Shown: positions 11,612-24,442, counted from the first letter of the stretch. The stretch is DNA of 64,000 bases from Corylus avellana (GCF_901000735.1 NC_081547.1:18848838-18912837); one strand, 5' to 3'. Program-made: numbers and translations. The notes: generated from the letters alone by a model not told the origin.

Positions 11612-13386
11612 TATTTGCTTTCACAATGAAATTTCATTTTAGTGTCTCAATTCTTTTTTATTTGCTCTAATGGAATTATTTATTCACCCCTTTAGACGGA
11701 AAGAATATGCCAATTTAATCAACAATATGGAGGATTGAATAACAGACGAGAAGCTTGGTGAACCATTGTAAAAAGAAAATCCATCAACAGTCCTAAAGAA
11801 TTTGCCTGCTCAAACTCAGTCAGCAAAAATCCAACAAGAGTTTTGACAGTTGGTAGCATAATAAAAGGCATCAAGAAGCGTGGTGAACACATAACCAGAT
11901 GAACATACCACCTTTCAAGAAAAGAAATAAATGGCTTTTGTGATTATATGTACATGAAGCCTATTATTAGCTTTTAGGAAATTTGTAGCTTGTTTTTTTG
12001 TTCAGTTTTTTGGTACTTGTGTTTTCTTGGTACTTGTATTTTTGAATTGTTGTAAGTCCTTAGAAAATTGTGTTGTGTTTTGTAGTTTCTCTCATTTCTA
12101 GTTTTTCCAGCACATGTTTAGTTTGAAATTTGAACTCAAAATACATCTAAATCTTATCTATTGAGACGATGGGAGATATAACTCAATAAACTCATTACTC
12201 ATAGTTTCTACTATGGTTAACACTGAGGATGTGATCTTCATAAAACGTTCATGTTTCCATTGAGTAGTAGTAGCTAAAGTTGAGCCAATGCTCTCTCATA
12301 CCTTCATTTATGTTTTTCGAAAGTTTGTGTGTGGCTGAGGGAGGTGGGTTAAGGGAGTCATGATCATGATCCTTCCTGATGTTATAATGAGATTACTAGC
12401 TATAAAAGTTTGGCCAGGCTTGCTTTTTTTTTTTTTCTTTTTTTTTTTTATCATCCTAATCTCTTATATGTATTGACTCGTAATAAAACAAAGTTACTTC
12501 ATAATGCAGTTACACTTTTAGTTATTTTCATTTACAATTTTACTAATAAATTAATTTATACTTTAATTATAAATCTCACTTCTTGAGTCCTTCAAAATTA
12601 ACGATTTGTCATTTGAGATTATCTACTTCAGTATAATACCTATAATGAATTTACATACTTTTCATGAGCTTTATTTATATTAATGATTTTGAAATCCGAA
12701 AAAAAATTAAAGTGCAGTACAAATCCTTTGCGAAATTTTGAGAACAAGAAAAGGCAACAATCAATAAAGTATGAGTCAGTTACAAGATAATATAAAATTT
12801 ACTTACAAGATACTCGTCTTCTTTACTCGATCGACGCTTGCTAAAACTTCAAGAAATCTAAGGAGGACGTTGTCTTTGAAACTTGTAGGCTAGAGTAGAT
12901 GTCACTAATTCAAAATATTTCAAGAAGTGGCGGTGTGACGCACACAGCAAAGATAAAACAAAGGTTTACATGGTTTATATAGGTGATGAAGAAGCTCGAT
13001 CGAACCAATATTTTTTTCCGAATGCTGGGAAAAATTATGATTTTTGTAGTGTCTATATTTACAATAAAAAATGCAAGATACAAAGATTTTGCTATAAAAA
13101 TTTTGAAAGATGATTTTGCTTTGAAAGTACCATTATCATTTGGGCGAAAATATTTTGTGTGCGTTGTTGTGAGAATATAATGAATTTTTTGGTACAAGAT
13201 GGTCTTGGTGAGATTGGGATATTGTTGATTGTATTATGGAATGTATAAAATACTTAGTTTCAGCGGATTGTCATATCATGCAATTTAGTGAAATTGCAAA
13301 ACAATTACAACTGTCCTCAAAGAAATTGATTTTGGATATTTGTACATGATGAAATAACACTTATTTAATGTTGGTAGATGTATTAG
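11612..13386. other. Unassigned AT-rich spacer
   Basis: No gene is supported. A plus-strand stretch near 11755-11899 stays open for about 46 codons with gene-like composition but has no start or recognisable domain, and may be an exon remnant. Poly(T) runs lie at 12423-12450. Confidence 0.3.
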
Positions 13387-13525
13387 TAGGGGTGTTATCG
13401 AGCTGAGCTTGAGCGAGTAGTATTTGCTCGAGCTCGAGCTTGAAATGAGTCGCGGTTTTGTGTTTGAGATTGGCTCGTTAAGGTGGGATTTCTGCGTGAG
13501 CTCGAGCTCGGCTCGACAGTCACCA
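13387..13525. mobile_element. hAT-like element fragment (one terminus)
   Basis: Starts TAGGGGTGTTATCGAGC and is followed by CTCGAGCTCGAGCT-type motifs, like the 588-bp element at 7500. The opposite terminus is not found, so this is a truncated copy. Confidence 0.45.
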
Positions 13526-14368
13526 TCGCACAACAACAGCTCTTCCTTGACACTCCATAGGACAACATTGAGTACACGAAGCACTCCTCCATATGGCCAC
13601 TGTCTACCCCATAACATGTGAGTAGGTGTGAATGTATGATGATGTAGATAGTGAAGTAGAGTGTTCAGAATAAATAAAAAAGGTAGAGACGTTGTAGATG
13701 ACGATGTGTGACTATCTATGAGAAAATGGTGGGACTGGAAGAAACAAACAAGGATCTGGTAGCTTTGAGAAGATGACTTGAAAACGGTGAAAATAAAGTA
13801 TGGGAGTCCGAATCGTTGTTTTTCAGGGCCAAGTCTGCCCAACAAATCCAGCCGTTTGTCACTTCCAACTAGGTCGAGCCCATAAGACATTCGCCTCAAA
13901 TGATTTTTGCTAGTCATATTATGGTTGCTGACCAAGTCACGTCGAGTGTAAAGCACATTGGTTAGCATCTCCATTCATTTAAAATTCACCTACGTTAACG
14001 TCGTTTGGAGAAATTGAAGTCATGTGTGATATTGAACGTCGCTTAAAATTTTTGAGATAATGATTCAATGAACATCGTTGGATCAAGTCAACATGTACAA
14101 TTTTCGTGGACATTAGAAGCAGCTATGCGTTGCCATGGCTTTACAGCTATACAGCCTATACCCACTTCACTGGATTGACGATCCACATGGATTAGAGAAA
14201 AAGAAAAAGTTTTGATCGACAATTCACTTGACTTGTCTAACGTGGTAAAAGTAGTCTAAGTAAAGCAATGACATTGGTTAGAGTATTAGATGCAATGAAA
14301 AATTCAAAAAACATTTTTACATGTGTAGGTGAAAGTAGACTAAATAGAGTAATGATGCTATTGCTATC
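13526..14368. other. Unassigned spacer
   Basis: A minus-strand frame is open across much of this stretch (13285-13974), but it overlaps the transposon fragment, has no known domain and has biased Ser/His-rich composition. It is not accepted as a gene. Confidence 0.3.
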
Positions 14369-17007
14369 TGTAACACCCCCAAAACTGACATTGGCCAGCT
14401 TAGCAGGATTACTGACAATTACCCCAGTTTAACCAATTGGTGGCTAAATGGGGAATCACCTCTCTAAGCATTATCAAAGTTAATGCAAATGAAGGTGAAA
14501 TAAATCTGAGAAATCTATAAATCATTACATGGACAAATATAATTCTCAATTTAAAGACATGGAGCAATTAATAATATAAAGCAAACCTGATAATAGCATG
14601 AAGATCTTAATGCAAAGTCTATAGTGGCAACCAAACCACTCTTGGGTTCTAGGAACAAGCTCCCTATAAAAGTAATAACCGCGTAAGTCTAACAACTTAG
14701 TAAGTAAACCTCACAATTGGGTATGACATAAGCTTATTATTAAAAAAATTACAGTTTACCCCCCAAAGTTGATAGCGTTTTTCAATTCGAACACCAAAGT
14801 TTCAATTTTTGCAATCCACCCGCCCAAAGTTCCAATTTTTTTTAATTTGAGCAATTGTATCCAAAACTTCCCATATTGCCCATAACTTTTTTCTTTTTTT
14901 AGAAAAAAAAAAAAAAAAAATTCGGGGTGGCTCTTTGGCCATATGGCCATTTTTGCACCCCCCAAAATTTTTTTTTCTCATAAAAAATTAAAAAAAATAA
15001 AAATAAAAATCAGGGTCAGTATGAGAATTTTGGGATAATATTGGTTGAATTGAAAAATATTGGAACTTTGTGGGGGTGGATTGCAAAAATTAAAACTTTG
15101 GTATTTGAATTGAAAAACGCTGTCAACTTTGTGGGGTAAACTGTAATTTTCCCTTATTATTATTAAGAAAAAGTAAACACGCGGTTTTTGGTAAACATTG
15201 AAAATGAGGTATTGTCTCTATTAATACACCATAAAAGTATTGTTTGGCTAATAAAATAGTGGTGTACTACCCGCAGCAATCACCTAAGTATTTTAATGCA
15301 ACAAAACTAATGCTTATAAGCCGTAACTATCATATATAGTTTACCTGAAATATTACCCTTTTCTCAGCAGGGTTGGCGCTATACTGAGGGACCTGTAATA
15401 TAATGGTGGTGCCCTGGCCATTGTACGCTACCATTCATGACACTAACAGCCCGACTGAGTCCGACCTCGGGTGTCCCATGCTGCTAATGATGTACGTGTT
15501 GTAATGACCAACAATTAGGCAATGGCTGCTCTGGTTACTAAACAACCATTTGATCCAATGCCTATATAACCACACACACCTTTGACCATAGAATCAACTC
15601 TATATAGTAAGCCAATGACCATTATACCGCACGTACCGATGTACTATGTCATACAATGCATCTTATCAACCAATTATTAAAGTAGTTACCAAGTTATTAC
15701 AAAAAGTAGACATGCTCATATCATAAGTGTGGTTAGTCAGCTGACATATCCCACGTTTTTAGGGAAAGTGTTCGTAAGTGTTTACTTACCTCGTACGCTC
15801 GCTCGAGTCCTCCGACATTACAAATCCCTGCTATAACAAAATACGACTCATCGTTATAAGTAGTACTAGAGAACTCTAGGAAGTTCTATCTAACGAAAAG
15901 GGCTGCTAAAAGCTTTGTACATATTTATGGGGCTAAAGGGCGTGTAACCCGAGCTCTGGACGAGCGCTCGATCCCTAGGTCGAGTGTTTGGCCAGGGGCT
16001 AGGGTTTGGCCAGAAGCCCTAAAATGGGTTCTAGGCTTCTATCTAAGGCTATGGGTTGGTATTTCCTTTCCTAGGTTCAAAATAAACATACACACTACAA
16101 GAAAACACAACACAAAGAATCAAAGAGGTGTTTAAAAGCCTTTTGAAAACATTCTTGGTCTTGTTAAGAAATAAGCACATCTAAGCGCAAAACATATAAT
16201 CGTGCAACTTTTTATAGAGAACAAGGGTGGGGTTGAAAAGCTTTTGAAATCTTTCTTAGCTTTACAAGAAAAACGGGTATAAGAACTTGTTATGACATCT
16301 TTAAAACTTGTAACATTAAGAGAATAGTAACAATAATTAAAAGAAGCACAAAGGAAGGGTCAAGAATCACCTTAGAAGATAGCAAGGCTTCAAACTTTCT
16401 CCTTCCTTTTCTCCAAAACCACCAAGGAAACACTCAAGGCTCACAACTGCACTCACACATCAGTTCTAGGGATCGAAGTAACAGAGGCTAAAATGAGGCT
16501 AAAGGGTCGAGTGGGGGTGGGTGGGAAAAAATTGAGGACACTGCAAGAGAAATAATGAAAAGGTGCGAGCGTTCATGTACTATGGTGTCGAGCACTCGTG
16601 TACTCTTCACAACGGGTTAAAAATACTTTCCAGCCATGCAATTTGGGTATTGTCTAAGACTCTGAAAATTGGTCAACAAGGACTCGCTTACTGTAGCAGC
16701 GAGCGCTCATGTACTGTAGCAGTGAGCGCTCGTATAATGTTCACCAAAGGTAAAAAAATGCTCAGATATACGATTGGGTATTGCACAAGAGGTATTGCAC
16801 TGTTCATGCGAGCGCTTGTGTAGTCCCCTAGGCGAGCGCTCAGCCAGTGAAGGTATTTTTGGGTTTTTGCTTCTAAAAGGTCTTAAGGGGCTTGGTTTAT
16901 TCAAAGAAGGTTTATGTCACTTGGTTTAAAGCTTTGTTTTAAGGAATTATTAACCGGTTAAAAAATCTTTAACTCTTTTGAAAACGGTAATTTGTCGGGG
17001 CATTACA
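14369..17007 (-). mobile_element. Solo LTR of a gypsy element, ~2.6 kb, holding a MITE
   Basis: The segment is bounded by TGTAACACCCCC at 14369 and GGGGCATTACA at 17007, with TATC on both sides (14365-14368 and 17008-17011). It is homologous in reverse orientation to the large LTR at 35359-44927, including the region that carries the chain of GAGCGCTC palindromes (about 15960 and 16563-16850 here). No internal domain or second LTR is adjacent, so it is read as a solo LTR left by LTR-LTR recombination. The duplication is clear for four bases only. Confidence 0.7.
14743..15153. mobile_element. Mutator-type MITE, 411 bp, with 9-bp TSD
   Basis: Terminal inverted repeats of about 95 bases begin AAAAAATTACAGTTTACC and its counterpart at the right end. 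Flanks are TTATTATTA at 14734-14742 and 15154-15162, a perfect 9-bp target duplication as produced by Mutator-like transposases. It sits inside the solo LTR and therefore inserted after it. Confidence 0.8.
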
Positions 17008-17011
17008 TATC

Positions 17012-18588
17012 TAACACAATGAAAATAAGTGTTATTGAATTTGGTCTATTTTAAACATATAATTTAGTCTTTATGTTTAAATAAGTGTTCACCTACCTCT
17101 ATATCCATGAATGAATTTAAAGGCCATTGCATATATTATTAAATTTGATCTATTAAATAGCCTTATAGCCATAATTAACTTTAAGTAACTCAAATTAAAC
17201 ATAAATTTTAAAAAGTATAGGTAAATATTATTTTCAAACATAATATATATAGAAAAAGCCAATTAACATATATCATTCATGTATAATATAATAAATATGT
17301 TGAATTGTTTATTTATTTTATTAATTATATTCTTTTGTCTTTTTAATAGATTTTTATTTAACTTTACTTTATAATATTTGCCACTGCTCTTCGTAATTGC
17401 CTCTTTTCGCCTTTTTTTTGTTAACATTGTTACGACCATTGCCACATGAAGCGAAGCTGGGTGGCAATGTAGTCACTGGGTATGATTATGAATTGTTATA
17501 GCTTATTTTGTAATTATATATATTTATGAATTATGATTAATAATAATACTTAAGCTATAAACTATGAATTAAGCTATAAATAGTAATCAAAATTATGTGC
17601 TTGTGTGAAGTGTGAACTATTAATTAAGCTATAAATATACTCGAAGGAGGAGAAAAAAAAAAAGAATTAACTAATTAAGCTATAAATTTAAATATGATTG
17701 TGTAATTATACTTATAGCTTAATTGTTTAGTATTCATAGCTTTATTTGTAATTATTTGAACTTAAAGTTACAACTTATTTTCTAATTAAAGATTTATGGG
17801 TTATGATACAACAATTCATAACACATGCTTAATATATATCTAATGATTGTATCATATGATCTCGAACAAAAAAGTATTATCATTTTGATCTTGGATATGA
17901 AATAATGTAATCTAACTATTCCTAAGTATCCAATGGTAGAAAAGTACCAATAGTCAATATAAATATTAACTAACATGTATTAAGTTAATAACATTAACAA
18001 AGATAATTATTATATAATCATATGGTATTATGTATCGAATGATAATAATTTTTTTGTCTAATGATAATACTTAGATCATATGATCATATGATCTAATGAC
18101 TATACATCACATGATCCTGTGATCTAAATTCTAATGATATACTTAATTTATGATTGTAATTAACATATTGGTGATTCCAATCCTAATCACTTAATTTGGG
18201 ATTATATGAATCTTATTGTCATTGTATAAGTAATCTATATACCTAATCATTATATCTAAGTATTATTAAGAATTGTTAGATACTTGGAATCTTAAATCAT
18301 ACTTTGTTGTTGAATCTAAGTATATAGATACTTAATCATTATATTAGTATGTTCATTATAAATCATAATTATCCTAATTTCTAAGTGTCTAATGATAATA
18401 CTTAGATCATATGATCATACGATTTAAGTATTATCTTTTGATCATATGATATAATGATTACATGATCATATGACACAATGTTAGATTATTATTTGATTAT
18501 ATGGTCCTATTATATTATATGAATAATATGATTAAATATTTAAATTGTCATTAGATCATATGATTAAATAATGAAATTATTTAATATG
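17012..18588. repeat. AT-rich block with ATCATATGAT palindromes
   Basis: Very AT-rich DNA without genes. Around 17560-17720 the motif AATTAAGCTATAAAT recurs. Between 18055 and 18545 the motif GATCATATGATC recurs, including a perfect 26-bp palindrome at 18071-18096 and a diverged second copy of its neighbourhood near 18390-18430. It may be a matrix-attachment-like or decayed transposon region. Confidence 0.55.
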
Positions 18589-18790
18589 CTTAATTTATAT
18601 ATATTGTAAGAGCTGAACAAATTTTATTTGAATAATGAAATTAGGGAATTCCTATTAAAAAAAAAGTTATATATATATATAATCAATTAATTATTGTTTC
18701 TTAATTTATATATATTGTGTAAGAGCTGAACAAGTATATTTGAATAATGAAATTAGGGAATTCTAATTTTTTTTTTTTTTTAAAAAAAAA
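18589..18790. repeat. Tandem duplication, ~111-bp period
   Basis: Two copies of a segment beginning CTTAATTTATATATATTG (18589 and 18700) share GAGCTGAACAA and AATGAAATTAGGGAATTC blocks. Divergence is mainly in the poly(A)/poly(T) parts. Confidence 0.65.
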
Positions 18791-18829
18791 AGTTTTATAT
18801 ATATACACATATTAATAAATATATATATG

Positions 18830-19010
18830 AGTTGAGCCTTAATAAGCGAATTATACGAACTTGTTCACAAACACTAATCGAGTCGAGCCGAGTTTGTATC
18901 GTTTGATAATCAAGCTTAGTTTCATGTTTATGAACGGTCCATTTAATAATCGAGTCGAGTTTAATTGAACCAAGCTCGAGTAGCATTGTTCACTTAAGAA
19001 CCCTATGCAT
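18830..19010. mobile_element. hAT-like terminal-region fragment
   Basis: Contains repeated TCGAGTCGAG and AAGCTCGAG motifs like those in the elements at 7500 and 13387. No clean termini were found. It directly precedes a hAT transposase remnant, so the two may belong to one dead element. Confidence 0.35.
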
Positions 19011-19012
19011 TA

Positions 19013-19500
19013 GAGTTTAAAGACGTGTTTCTTAGGTATGAAGATAGAGATCAAGTTTTTATATGCCAAGTCTTGAAGATTGAATGAATGTGGAAAACGT
19101 TTTTCATGTTGGAAGTTCTTAATGAGGTGACAAATATTGTATCAGGAAGTTACTATCCAATTTCTAATTTATTTCTTCCTAAGGTATGAAGAATAAAAGA
19201 TGTATTGAATAAGAAGTTTAGGCATAAAAATGATTACGTAAGAGAAATGGCTGCAAAAATGAATATAAAGTCTGAGAAGTATTGGGGTTGTAATTTGTTG
19301 ATGGCAATGATTGTAGTTTTCGATCCAATATCAAAAACAATGTGAGTAGTTTTATTTCCTAGCAATTTATCTAGAATAGCTAGAAGCCACTATAAATATT
19401 GGAATGGTCCTTAAAGTTCTACATAAGTTGTATGATGAGTATGCTAAGAATTTTAATTTAACTCATGAAGGACGAAGTGAAGAAGAAAATGTTTGTAAAA
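19013..19500 (+). pseudogene. hAT transposase (BED/RICESLEEPER-like) fragment
   Basis: In shifting plus-strand frames the segment encodes recognisable pieces of the plant hAT transposase middle region: blocks like NEVTNIVSGSYYP, then REMAAKMNIKSEKYWG, LLMAMIVVFDP and a KVLHKLYDEYAKNF block near 19410-19460, ending in an acidic tail. Several frameshifts and stops separate them. Neither the BED finger nor the C-terminal dimerisation domain is present. It is a short inactive remnant; family assignment is by motif recognition. Confidence 0.6.
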
Positions 19501-19518
19501 CCCGACGCATCTAGAAAG

Positions 19519-20385
19519 TTTTTACCAAGAGTACATTAATATACATAGTTGAACACAACTATGACCCAAAAGCCTAAGCTAATGGCTAAGGTCCATTTAG
19601 GTATATTAAGTACTATTTTCTTTTATATTTTCTTAATGTGAGACTCAACACTCACAAGCGCACTCACAACAATCTCCCCCTCACTTGTGAATCTCTTCAC
19701 ATTAACCAAACTCCACTCACTTGTGAGTCTTTTTACATTTCTAAGAGTGTCTTGCGTCAAGAGTTGCGGATGCAGACACAACTCCAAACCTGACATGTCC
19801 AGACACCTGTTCTAGGAAGCTAACCATGGCTCTAATATCGCTTGTTGGGAGATAAACCGATTATGGAGTTTTTACCAAGAGTACATTAATATATATAGTT
19901 GAAGACAACTCTAAGCCAAAAGCCTAAACTAATGGGAGTAAGGTCCACTTAAGTATATTAAGTACTATTTTCTTTTTATATTTTGTCAATGTGAGACTCA
20001 ACTCACAAGTGCACTCACAACAATCTTTCCCTCACTTGTAAGTCTCTTCGCATTGACCCAACTCCCCCTCGCTTGTGAGTTTTTTTTTTTTTTTTAACAT
20101 TTCCAAGAGTGTCTCACATCAAGAGTTGTAGATGCAAACACAACTTCAAACCCGATGTGTCCAAACACCCGTCCCAAGAAGCTAACAATGACTCTAATAT
20201 CACTTGTTCGGGGAGATAAAGCGATTATGGAGCTTTTACCAATGGTACATTAATATATATAGTTGAACACAACTATAGCCCAAAAGCCTAAGCTAATGGG
20301 TTAAGGTCCACTTATGTATATTAAGTATTCTTTTCTTTTATATTTCTCAATATGTGACTCAATACTCACAAGTGTATTCACAACA
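19519..20385. repeat. Three tandem copies of a ~355-bp unit (third partial)
   Basis: Units start at TTTACCAAGAGTACATTAAT (19521), its copy at 19871, and a diverged copy at 20235. Spacings are 350 and 364 bases. Each carries a TTAAGTACTATTTTCTTTTA-like block, a CTCACTTGTGAGTC-type block and the junction GGGAGATAAACCGATTATGG. No coding capacity is seen. Confidence 0.8.
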
Positions 20386-21067
20386 AGGACGAATAATGAA
20401 TTAAGAGTAATTTTAAATACTATTTGACTTTGTTTATCAATCATTGATTTTTTTATTTTTTTATTTTTCTTCTTTAATAAAGGCTAAGTAAAGAGTTGAT
20501 GAATACTGTTACATCAGTCCAATGGTTTGAGAGTAGGAAAATGAGTATATACTATTCCTCAATAGATTAAAGATATTGGATTGAATTGCAATAGAGAAAT
20601 GTTATGCACATCTCACTTTCAAAGTGCACGCTCTTTGAGGTACAACTTAAAATTACTATTGGATCAATTCAAAATTTAATAGTAATTTTCAATGCCACGT
20701 CAGAGAATATAAATTTGAGAGTATGAGAGTGAGAGTATTTGTAACATTTCTCATTGCAAAATACCGCATCAAAAAGACATGGAAGGGGGGGGAGGGGGGG
20801 GGTCAAATTTCAATCATTATTGGGGATCCATCCCAAATCTGACAGAACACATAAACAAGAGTGTTAGGCAGAGACAGCATTTCACAAAATACCGCATCAA
20901 AAAGAGGGGGTGGGTCTTGAAATGGGTATTTGACCTCGAAAATCTTGACCCGGCCCCCTATAACCAGATCCTTTTCTTCCCCCTCTCCGTTGAGATTCAG
21001 TAAAACCAAAAGGTCCAAAACAACTCTGTAACCATTTTCATTTCGAGCATTCTGCGACAAAACTCAG
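20386..21067 (+). promoter_or_regulatory. Promoter/5' leader region of the PPR gene
   Basis: Single-copy-looking sequence upstream of the PPR gene. A first non-coding exon probably ends at 21067 (ACTCAG before GTACTC), followed by a leader intron with a TTTTTTTTAG acceptor at 21226. A G-run lies at 20785-20802. No unambiguous TATA box was picked. Confidence 0.4.
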
Positions 21068-21226
21068 GTACTCTTTATCTCTCTTCTCTGCATATATTAT
21101 ATATACATACATTTTCTATTTGTATGTTGTGTATATATAATGTTCCTGCTGTTGCGTCTGACAACTGTTTGTGGAAATGCCTCTTCAGACTTCATGGTAT
21201 TTTGTAATTGTTTGGATTTTTTTTAG
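21068..21226 (+). other. Putative 5'-UTR intron of the PPR gene
   Basis: The donor CAG/GTACTC at 21067/21068 and a polypyrimidine-rich acceptor ending at 21226 flank a 159-bp T-rich segment 66 bases before the start codon. Splice sites match plant consensus; no transcript evidence is available. Confidence 0.5.
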
Positions 21227-21292
21227 CCTTGAGCAATAGAAGCAGCTTTTTGCCTGCGTGGAGTGTAATTTGGTTGGCAAGCTCTTTGTCGA

Positions 21293-23344
21293 ATGGCAAA
21301 GATGATTGTTGGATCAGTGGCTTTGAAGCGATCGATATCAACTTTGTCATATCTCCGCGAAAGAATTAAACAAACAGGTAAAGTGAAGGGTTGATTAAGT
21401 CAATGCTTTAATATCAAGTAAAACATGTGAAGAGAGATTTTTGAGTATGCTGATTTATTTTTTTTTTGTTTTAATTTGTGTTCTTTTTGGTTTAAACTAG
21501 CAGAGAATGAGATTGTCGATATGTTTCGTTTACCTAGTACGAAAGATGAAGTGCCAAACTTGCCCATGAAGGGAAAGCTGTCGAGGAAGGACCCCTCTGT
21601 TCGAACATTGGATGAGAGATTTATAAGGATTTTGAAAATATTCAAGTGGGGACCTGATGCGGAAAAGGCCTTGGAAGTGCTAAAGTTGAAGGTGGATCAT
21701 CGATTGGTTCGTGAGGTTCTGAAGATAGACGTTGAGATCAATGTTAAAATTCAGTTTTTCAAATGGGCTGGGAAGAGGAGGAACTTTGAACATGACTCAA
21801 CTACCTACCTGGCTTTTATCCATTGCTTGGATGAAGCTGGGGTAGTTGGAGAAATGTGGAAGACAATCCAGGAGATGGTTAGGAGTACATGTATTATTGT
21901 TCCATCTGAGTTATCGGAAATTGTCAGAGTCTTGGGTAAGGCTAAGATGGTCAACAAGGCACTATCTGTCTTTTACCAGATAAAGAGTCGCAAGTGCAAA
22001 CCCACGGCAAATACTTACAATTCCATGATCTTGATGCTGATGCAAGAAGGTCATCATGAAAAAGTCCATGAGCTTTATAATGAGATGTGTAATGAAGATA
22101 ACTGTTTCCCAGATACAGTGACATATAGTGCACTCATATCAGCATTTGGGAAATTGGGTCGTGAGGATTCCGCCATGAGGTTGTTTGATGAGATGAAGGA
22201 GAATGGCTTGCAGCCCACTGCAAAGATTTATACGACATTGTTGGGAATGTTTTTCAAGCTGGGTAGGGTAGAGGAAGCTTTGGGTCTAGTCCAAGAGATG
22301 AAAGAGAAGGGGTGTCCTCTAACTGTCTTTACTTACACAGAGTTGATAAAGGGGCTTGGGAAAGTTGGGAGGATTGAAGAGGCTTACAGTATATATATTG
22401 ATATGCTCAAAGGGGGTGTTAAGCCTGATGTTGTGCTCATAAACAATCTGATAAACATTTTTGGAAGAGCAGATCGTTTGCAAGAAGCTCTTAAAATTTT
22501 TAGTGAAATGGAATCTTTGCAATGCAAACCGAATGTCGTGACATATAACACTGTAATAAAGGCTTTATTTACATCCAAAGCTCCAGCTTCCGAGGCTTCT
22601 TCATGGTTTGAAAAGATGAAGGCAACTGGTGTTGCTCCCAGCTCGTTTACTTATTCAATTCTTATTGATGGTTTTTGCAAAACAAATAGAGTTGAGAAAG
22701 CTTTATTGCTTCTTGAAGAGATGGATGAAAAGGGTTTTCCTCCTTGCCCAGCTGCCTATTGCAGCCTGATAAATAGTCTTGGAAAAGCAAAACGGTATGA
22801 AGCTGCAAATGAGTTATTTCAAGAATTGAAAGAGAACTGTGGACGCTCAAGTGCTCGTGTATATGCTGTAATGATCAAACACTTTGGGAAATGTGGGCGT
22901 CTCAGTGAAGCTGTAGATCTTTTTAATGAGATGAAGAAACTTGGATGCAATCCTGATGTTTATGCTTATAACGCACTCATGTCAGGGATGGTAAGGGCTG
23001 GCATGATAGACGAAGCTCATTCCTTACTTAGAACAATGGAAGAAAATGGTTGCTATCCAGACATAAACTCACATAATATCATTCTAAATGGCTTGGCTAG
23101 AACTGGTGGCCCAAAGCGGGCTGTTGAGATGTTTACAAAGATGAAACAATCGAAGAATAAGCCAGATGCAGTTTCTTACAACACTCTTCTTGGCTGTCTA
23201 AGCCGATCTGGTATGTTTGAGGAAGCCGCTAAGCTGATGAAAGAAATGAATTCTAGAGGTTTTGAATATGATCTTATCACTTACTCATCAATACTTGAGG
23301 CGGTTGGTAAGGTTGATGAAGATCGTAATCCTGTCACTTTGTGA
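21293..23344 (+). CDS. P-class pentatricopeptide repeat protein (At3g16010-like)
   Basis: Two coding exons: 21293-21377 (starts MAKMIVGSVALKRS) and 21501 or 21504-23344; the intron is GT-AG. The product is 641 or 642 residues. After a ~110-residue N-terminal region come about 14 consecutive 35-residue PPR motifs (typical block VTYSALISAFGKLGREDSAM) and a short tail, without E, DYW or SMR domains, so it is a P-class protein. PPR proteins bind organelle RNA through their repeat array. The Ser/Arg-containing first exon is consistent with an organelle transit peptide, but the organelle is not decided. Length and order match Arabidopsis At3g16010 as I remember it. The exon 2 acceptor is a tandem TAGCAG, giving two in-frame products differing by one Ala. 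Starting at the exon-2 Met at 21476 would read through the intron acceptor and lose the transit region, so the spliced start is preferred. Confidence 0.93.
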
Positions 23345-24442
23345 AAGAACTAGGTATAACATACATGCTCCTCTCATATTTGCCACTTTTTTCTTCTATT
23401 ATTAGACTTATTTACCAATCCTCCCCCACCCCCCCCACCCTGTTTCCACTTTCCTCAGAATTGACGTGCATGATTATGTGAATTTTGTATTCAAAACATT
23501 GGATGGACTTGGCAATAGTATGCTATATATCTATTGATATGGGGGAGCATTGATTCAATTTTTCTCTTATTGTCATCTCATTTGTTTATTGCTTTTAGTA
23601 TGATGTTGATGCCTCTTCCCAGAGACAAATTTGTGCTAAACCGAAATGTGAATTAACATCGTGCTGTTATAGCTAGATAGTGTCCTGTAGCTGTATACAG
23701 CAAATCTAAGATGTTGATAAGCACTCCTTGGGGACATGTCTCATTGCTTATCTAAGTGGGTTTCACCCGGGATATTTACATTGAAATGAACTGAAAATCA
23801 AGTGACCTTAAGGCATTTCAAACAAAGCCATAGGCATTGGGCTAGTTCCCTCAATTGGGGAAAAGGAGGAAGCATAAATGAAGTACCCTTAGAAAGCTCA
23901 TTTGATAAGAATAGATGTGCCCTTCTGATCCAATTTGGCAGCAGTGAGAGGAATGATGATTCCGTGCTCCTCTATTTATGTGATTGACACAAAACAATTT
24001 CCATATTCAGTACTTCTTATGATACTTCAAAAGGAATAATAAGTTTGCATGGCACTGAAACTTTTTTTTTTCTTTAAATTCAATGTGCCTGATTTCTTTG
24101 TACACAATTTTTTTTTTTTTTTTCTTTCTGAATGTTCAATTACGTTTGATGACCTCTCTCTCATGAAGATTGACTTGTATGCAGGTCAGACTACCACTCT
24201 TGGATACTGGAAGCTAGGTCATCTTACCTTGCTAATTTTGACTCAGAATGTGTGCAAGAGAGCCATAGATAGATGACAAGCCATGTATAGTGGTTGCAAT
24301 TTGACCAAAAAGGTTGATTAAAACCCACAGGAAAGCTGCCATAGTAATTTGATAATGAAACTGAAAAACATCAGTTGAATTGGAGAAGATTGATTCTCCA
24401 CAGACAACTCTTTGATTAGTTGTCCCTGTCTGCAGATTTGCA
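23345..24442 (+). other. PPR 3' region and spacer
   Basis: No further coding frame is recognised. T-rich tracts occur at 24061-24075 and 24107-24125. The 3' UTR of the PPR gene presumably ends in the first few hundred bases; no polyadenylation site could be fixed. Confidence 0.35.

Noticed and set aside
13285..13974. 229-codon open frame on the minus strand
   Set aside because: It overlaps a hAT-like terminal fragment, has no recognised domain and a biased Ser/His composition; length alone is not enough in this setting.
20785..20802. G-run as a possible quadruplex promoter element
   Set aside because: The runs are almost contiguous G with a single A break; position relative to the transcription start is unknown, so no regulatory claim is made.
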